From UBA2287 sp037442025 (lineage in GTDB: Bacteria > Bacteroidota > Bacteroidia > Bacteroidales > Tenuifilaceae): a stretch of DNA of 35,403 bases. Positions 32,466-35,403 of this stretch are shown piece by piece. Position 1 is the stretch's first letter. Each line of letters starts with the position of its first letter. The DNA lies in the NCBI GenBank assembly GCA_037442025.1, contig JBBIRB010000029.1:1-35403 (forward strand), written 5' to 3'. Position numbers and translations under genes: made by a program. The notes under the pieces are model-generated. The model made no database searches. It was given only the letters and a program-made list of their open reading frames with translations, and was not told where the DNA came from.

Positions 32466-35204
32466 TTAAAAACGAAGACCTAATATGAGAAAGTAGGTGC
32501 GACCGTAGGCATAGAAATATCGGGGTGGAAACTTATCTAAATCGCTCAGCTGTCCGCCAAAGCGTAAGTTTTCGAAACCTCCCGTTTTAAAGCTGGTATT
32601 GTCGAGAACGTTTGCAACCTGAAAGTTAAGATTTATAAAGTACTCTTTGTACCTCCACGATTTGCCAATATTTGCATCAACCAAAAACTGTTGAGGGACA
32701 GAGAGTTGCCTAGTAATTATATCGCGTACCGGATCGTTCTCTTCAAAGGCCATGAGGCCTTGGGGTGTTCTTCTTTCGGGGTTAAAATCGATATAAGAAT
32801 CCCTGAAGTAACTAACAGAGCCTCCCAAAAACCAATATTTGGGCGATGCATACCTAAAGCCCAGCATGGCTGCAGTTTGGGGCGTATTGGGAACAAAAAA
32901 GTTTTTGAAATAAACCATTTTTTGAGCAACAACTTGCCCTGAATTGTCCTGTGTGATAGTAACATCGGGTCTCGAAACGTACTTATACGATCCCATGGCA
33001 AGGGCAGTGTTTAGGGTAATTGTGGTTGTAAGCTTAATATCAGCCCCAAACTCTATGCCTCTGTGCTCCTTGTCAATCCCAGTCATGGTCAGATTAACAA
33101 AGGTTTTAAGCGACTCGTCGTAAAAACTCTTCAGCTCGTTTTGATCCATGAAAAGGGTATAGTATGCAGTAACTCGTGCTTTAATAAACGGATGACGAAG
33201 GTTGTAATTCAAATCCGTTGAAAGAATCTTTTCGCTCTCCAGGCCTGGGGCCAAAATGTTACTCGTTCGGGGCGATATAAATGCATAACGTAGGAATGGC
33301 GCTCGGGTAAGGTAAGCAAAGTTTCCATCTAAATAGTGCCTTCCAGATATTTTCCATGTCGCTCCTCCTTTCACACCATAGTCGACAAATAATTTCTTTT
33401 TCGAATCGCCCTTGGAGTTTAACGGGAAGCGTCCATTACGCATGTTTCCGGTTCTCCAGAATTGGGTGGCATTCAAGTTGGCACCCAAATAAAAGTCGAA
33501 GGCATTGGTTAGGTAATTAGCAACTGCCCACATCCCGCCATTATTAACGCTTCCTTTGTAATCGTATCCGTAAACGTCGCCAGCACCAACCATCCTATTA
33601 GGATTATCAATATCGTTTTGAAGAAAGGTCGAGTCGTAGTTCATGCTGGTTAAAAAGTCGCGTTCGGCAAATTGATCGATATCCAACCAGTAATTGCCTC
33701 CCAGCAAATCTGAAATTGTTTTGTAATTACGGTTCCGGTATGCCGAGGCTTCTATTCCAGCATTTAACTTAATTTTGGCAGAAATCTCACTATTTAAAAC
33801 TGATGAGAAAGTTAACTGGCGTGAGTCGGCAACACGATCTTCAATAATATACTTAGAGCGAAGCATACTATTTACTGAATCCCAACTTCTATAGTTAGTT
33901 TGGTATAGAGCATTCCAGTCAATTTGGCGGGTATTCACATCATTCTGAAAAGCTGCTGTAACCGCATCAACAATGTCTTGTTGTGCAGTAAGCGCTTTGA
34001 AACTGGGAAGCTTTCGGTAGTAATCGGGCCGCGGATCCTGTGTGTCGTACCAGTTGAGAGAAGTTGTACTGAAGCGACCAAAAGAATACCCAACTGAAGT
34101 GGATAAGCGAGTCATTTCAGAAATGTTCCAATAATGACTAAGAATGAAGGTAGGCTCCTGCTGAAAGCGAACTCGTGCATTACGTTTTTCGCCATTTTGA
34201 TATCCCCAGTTGGGGTTATAGTAGTTATTACCGGTAATTTGAAGCAATTCCTCTACAGCAACCCCCTGCATGCCCCGCTTAATGGGAGCATTGAATGCAG
34301 CAAATGAAACCGAGTGATAATTGTTGTATTTCTTTTCAACTGCCAAGAAATATGCCCATGCATCGTAAAACGTGCCTTCCACATACCCCTCTTCGGCCCA
34401 TCTCCGCGAACCACTAAGGGTGAAGGCAACGCCTTTATCGTTTAGACCGGTGGCATGGGTAAACATAACCCTGTTGGAATACGTTCTGTTGGTTGCGGCA
34501 TACGATACCCGGGTTCCTTTTCTGGCCTGGCTTGCCCTTACATTAATATTGGTAGCTCCGCCAAGCCCCCCAAATGAAAAGTCGGTTGGGACCATTCCAT
34601 GTCTCGACTCCCTGTTGCGCGTCACATCGTTCAAACCACCCCATGCGCTCCAACTCTGGAAGCCGCTTTCGGGATCGTTAACGGGTATTCCGTTCATGTA
34701 TACTAAACTATAGTCGGAATCGTAACCTCTAACTTGAAAGCGGGCAGGACTAAATGTAAACGCCACAGCGGAGTTGAATGCATCGTACGATGATTGAAGT
34801 ACTCCAGAAATATTTTGTCCTCTGGAATCGCTATCCAAATCGTCAGATGAAACCACAACTTCCGAAAATGTCTGCCCAAGGGACTCGTCGGTTTGGGTGC
34901 GCTTCATTACCACCTCAGGTAACACAACGTCGACGGTACCCACTTCAATCCCAAAATCAATGATTGAGTAACCTACAAAAGTAAAGCTTAACAGATGCTT
35001 TCCTTGGGGTAAACTCACAAAAAAGTAAGTACCCTCAGAATCGGAAATTGCAGTTAGAGTGGTGCCAACTACCTGAACAACAACACCCGAGAGGGGGTTG
35101 CCTGTATCGACATCTTTCACAACACCCTTAACGCTTGCCTGAGCCCAAGCAGTTGCGGGGATTAATGCTAAGCATGTTAACACGATTAAAACGTATTTCT
35201 TCAT
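32466..35204 (-). CDS. TonB-dependent outer-membrane receptor with carboxypeptidase-regulatory-like N-terminal domain
   Basis: 912 residues. Signal peptide 1-22 (ending AWAQ), then a carboxypeptidase D regulatory-like domain (about 24-100: VKGVVKDVDTGNPLSGVVV). A possible TonB box (EVVVSS) lies near 115. The plug domain (about 130-235) shows FQVRGYDSDYSLVYMNGIPV and GGLGGATNINVR. The beta-barrel runs to the C-terminus, which ends in the aromatic LGLRF expected for an outer-membrane barrel. It imports an unknown ligand using TonB energy. No SusD-like gene accompanies it; instead two DUF5689 lipoproteins follow within 20-base gaps. It is the first gene of this operon. Confidence 0.9.
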   Translation of the reverse strand: MKKYVLIVLTCLALIPATAWAQASVKGVVKDVDTGNPLSGVVVQVVGTTLTAISDSEGTYFFVSLPQGKHLLSFTFVGYSIIDFGIEVGTVDVVLPEVVMKRTQTDESLGQTFSEVVVSSDDLDSDSRGQNISGVLQSSYDAFNSAVAFTFSPARFQVRGYDSDYSLVYMNGIPVNDPESGFQSWSAWGGLNDVTRNRESRHGMVPTDFSFGGLGGATNINVRASQARKGTRVSYAATNRTYSNRVMFTHATGLNDKGVAFTLSGSRRWAEEGYVEGTFYDAWAYFLAVEKKYNNYHSVSFAAFNAPIKRGMQGVAVEELLQITGNNYYNPNWGYQNGEKRNARVRFQQEPTFILSHYWNISEMTRLSTSVGYSFGRFSTTSLNWYDTQDPRPDYYRKLPSFKALTAQQDIVDAVTAAFQNDVNTRQIDWNALYQTNYRSWDSVNSMLRSKYIIEDRVADSRQLTFSSVLNSEISAKIKLNAGIEASAYRNRNYKTISDLLGGNYWLDIDQFAERDFLTSMNYDSTFLQNDIDNPNRMVGAGDVYGYDYKGSVNNGGMWAVANYLTNAFDFYLGANLNATQFWRTGNMRNGRFPLNSKGDSKKKLFVDYGVKGGATWKISGRHYLDGNFAYLTRAPFLRYAFISPRTSNILAPGLESEKILSTDLNYNLRHPFIKARVTAYYTLFMDQNELKSFYDESLKTFVNLTMTGIDKEHRGIEFGADIKLTTTITLNTALAMGSYKYVSRPDVTITQDNSGQVVAQKMVYFKNFFVPNTPQTAAMLGFRYASPKYWFLGGSVSYFRDSYIDFNPERRTPQGLMAFEENDPVRDIITRQLSVPQQFLVDANIGKSWRYKEYFINLNFQVANVLDNTSFKTGGFENLRFGGQLSDLDKFPPRYFYAYGRTYFLILGLRF

Positions 35205-35271
35205 TCCCTAAAAACCTTATTATATTAAACATTAAAAGAAAAGGGGAATAAAACCCCTAAGTTAACCTTTA

Positions 35272-35302
35272 CAAAAGAACACTTTTTAATTCTATTTACC
35301 AA
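35272..35302 (-). promoter_or_regulatory. possible promoter of the receptor operon
   Basis: On the minus strand TTG (35300-35302) and TTCTTTTG (35272-35279) are about 20 bases apart; the -7 box has one mismatch to TAnnTTTG. The leader would be about 60 bases and includes a small hairpin, AGGGG/CCCCT at 35242-35258. Confidence 0.35.
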
Positions 35303-35344
35303 TTTTGTTTTGGATAATACGATTTTTTTTGGAATAGGTTTGAC

Positions 35345-35352
35345 TATATTTG
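35345..35352 (+). promoter_or_regulatory. -7 box TATATTTG facing out of the window
   Basis: Exact TAnnTTTG match on the plus strand near the right edge, divergent to the receptor operon. No TTTG at the right distance. It may drive a gene beyond the window. Confidence 0.25.
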
Positions 35353-35403
35353 TCGTTCATAATTTTTATTTTTTTCTTCTTTGGCAAGAATTTGGAATAT
35401 GAA

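Noticed and set aside
32466..35204. A SusC/SusD glycan-utilisation pair
   Set aside because: Neither downstream lipoprotein has the helical TPR-rich SusD pattern; both are beta-rich DUF5689 proteins, and there is no adjoining glycosidase.
1..35403. CRISPR array, tRNA, rRNA, prophage or transposase
   Set aside because: No regular spaced repeats, cloverleaf-like segments, rRNA-like sequence or transposase/integrase motifs were seen on either strand.

Overview
The window looks like a chromosomal segment of a Bacteroidota bacterium, most likely order Bacteroidales. The signs are: a purH-mreB-mreC-mreD-mrdA-rodA cluster with a long RodA; a subtilase with a type IX secretion (T9SS) C-terminal sorting domain; a TonB-dependent receptor that begins with a carboxypeptidase-regulatory-like domain; DUF5689 and DUF4369-type lipoproteins; a GH57/GT4/GH133 glycogen cluster; LPS genes (lpxH, kdsB); and promoter-like sites of the TTTG-N19-TAnnTTTG type used in this phylum. 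No tRNA, rRNA, CRISPR array, phage or intact insertion sequence was seen, and no stretch without a gene exceeds 300 bases.

Layout. 1-991 (+): the end of a degenerate sensor-kinase-like gene, translationally coupled (ATGA) to a NarL/LuxR-type response regulator. 1184-1849 (+): an ACP phosphodiesterase-like gene whose 3' end runs antisense into rodA. 1787-8951 (-): purH, mreB, mreC, mreD, mrdA, rodA, tightly packed, for purine synthesis and the elongasome (rod-shape peptidoglycan synthesis). 9213-22112 (-): glycogen and alpha-glucan genes, namely a GH133 debranching enzyme, a GT4 glycosyltransferase, a GH57 amylase with a lysine-rich tail, and a 1414-residue fusion of GT3 glycogen synthase to GT35 glycogen phosphorylase. 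Two envelope genes (a PD40 beta-propeller lipoprotein and a T9SS subtilase) and a candidate structured RNA sit inside this cluster. 22354-27080 (+): two paralogous thioredoxin-fold lipoproteins (one has lost both active-site cysteines), an LpxH-type metallophosphatase, thyA and folA, with a repeat-derived spacer between the last two. 27077-28306 (-): clpX. 28517-29281 (+): kdsB, followed by a frameshifted remnant gene. 29510-35204 (-): a three-gene operon of a TonB-dependent receptor and two DUF5689 lipoproteins, ended by a good intrinsic terminator.

How the genes work together. The glycogen genes cover synthesis, phosphorolysis, debranching and amylolysis of a storage glucan. thyA and folA form the usual dTMP/tetrahydrofolate pair. 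lpxH and kdsB both serve lipid A/Kdo assembly. The receptor operon encodes an outer-membrane uptake or binding system without a SusD partner; its lipoproteins carry repeated OB-fold-like units.

Most worth a second look: the GT3-GT35 fusion, the putative ~190-nt RNA at 13492-13679 (possibly a 6S/Bacteroidales-1-type RNA), the receptor plus DUF5689-repeat operon, the cysteine-less thioredoxin paralogue, the basic tail on the GH57 enzyme, and the surface protease/propeller pair inside the glycogen cluster.
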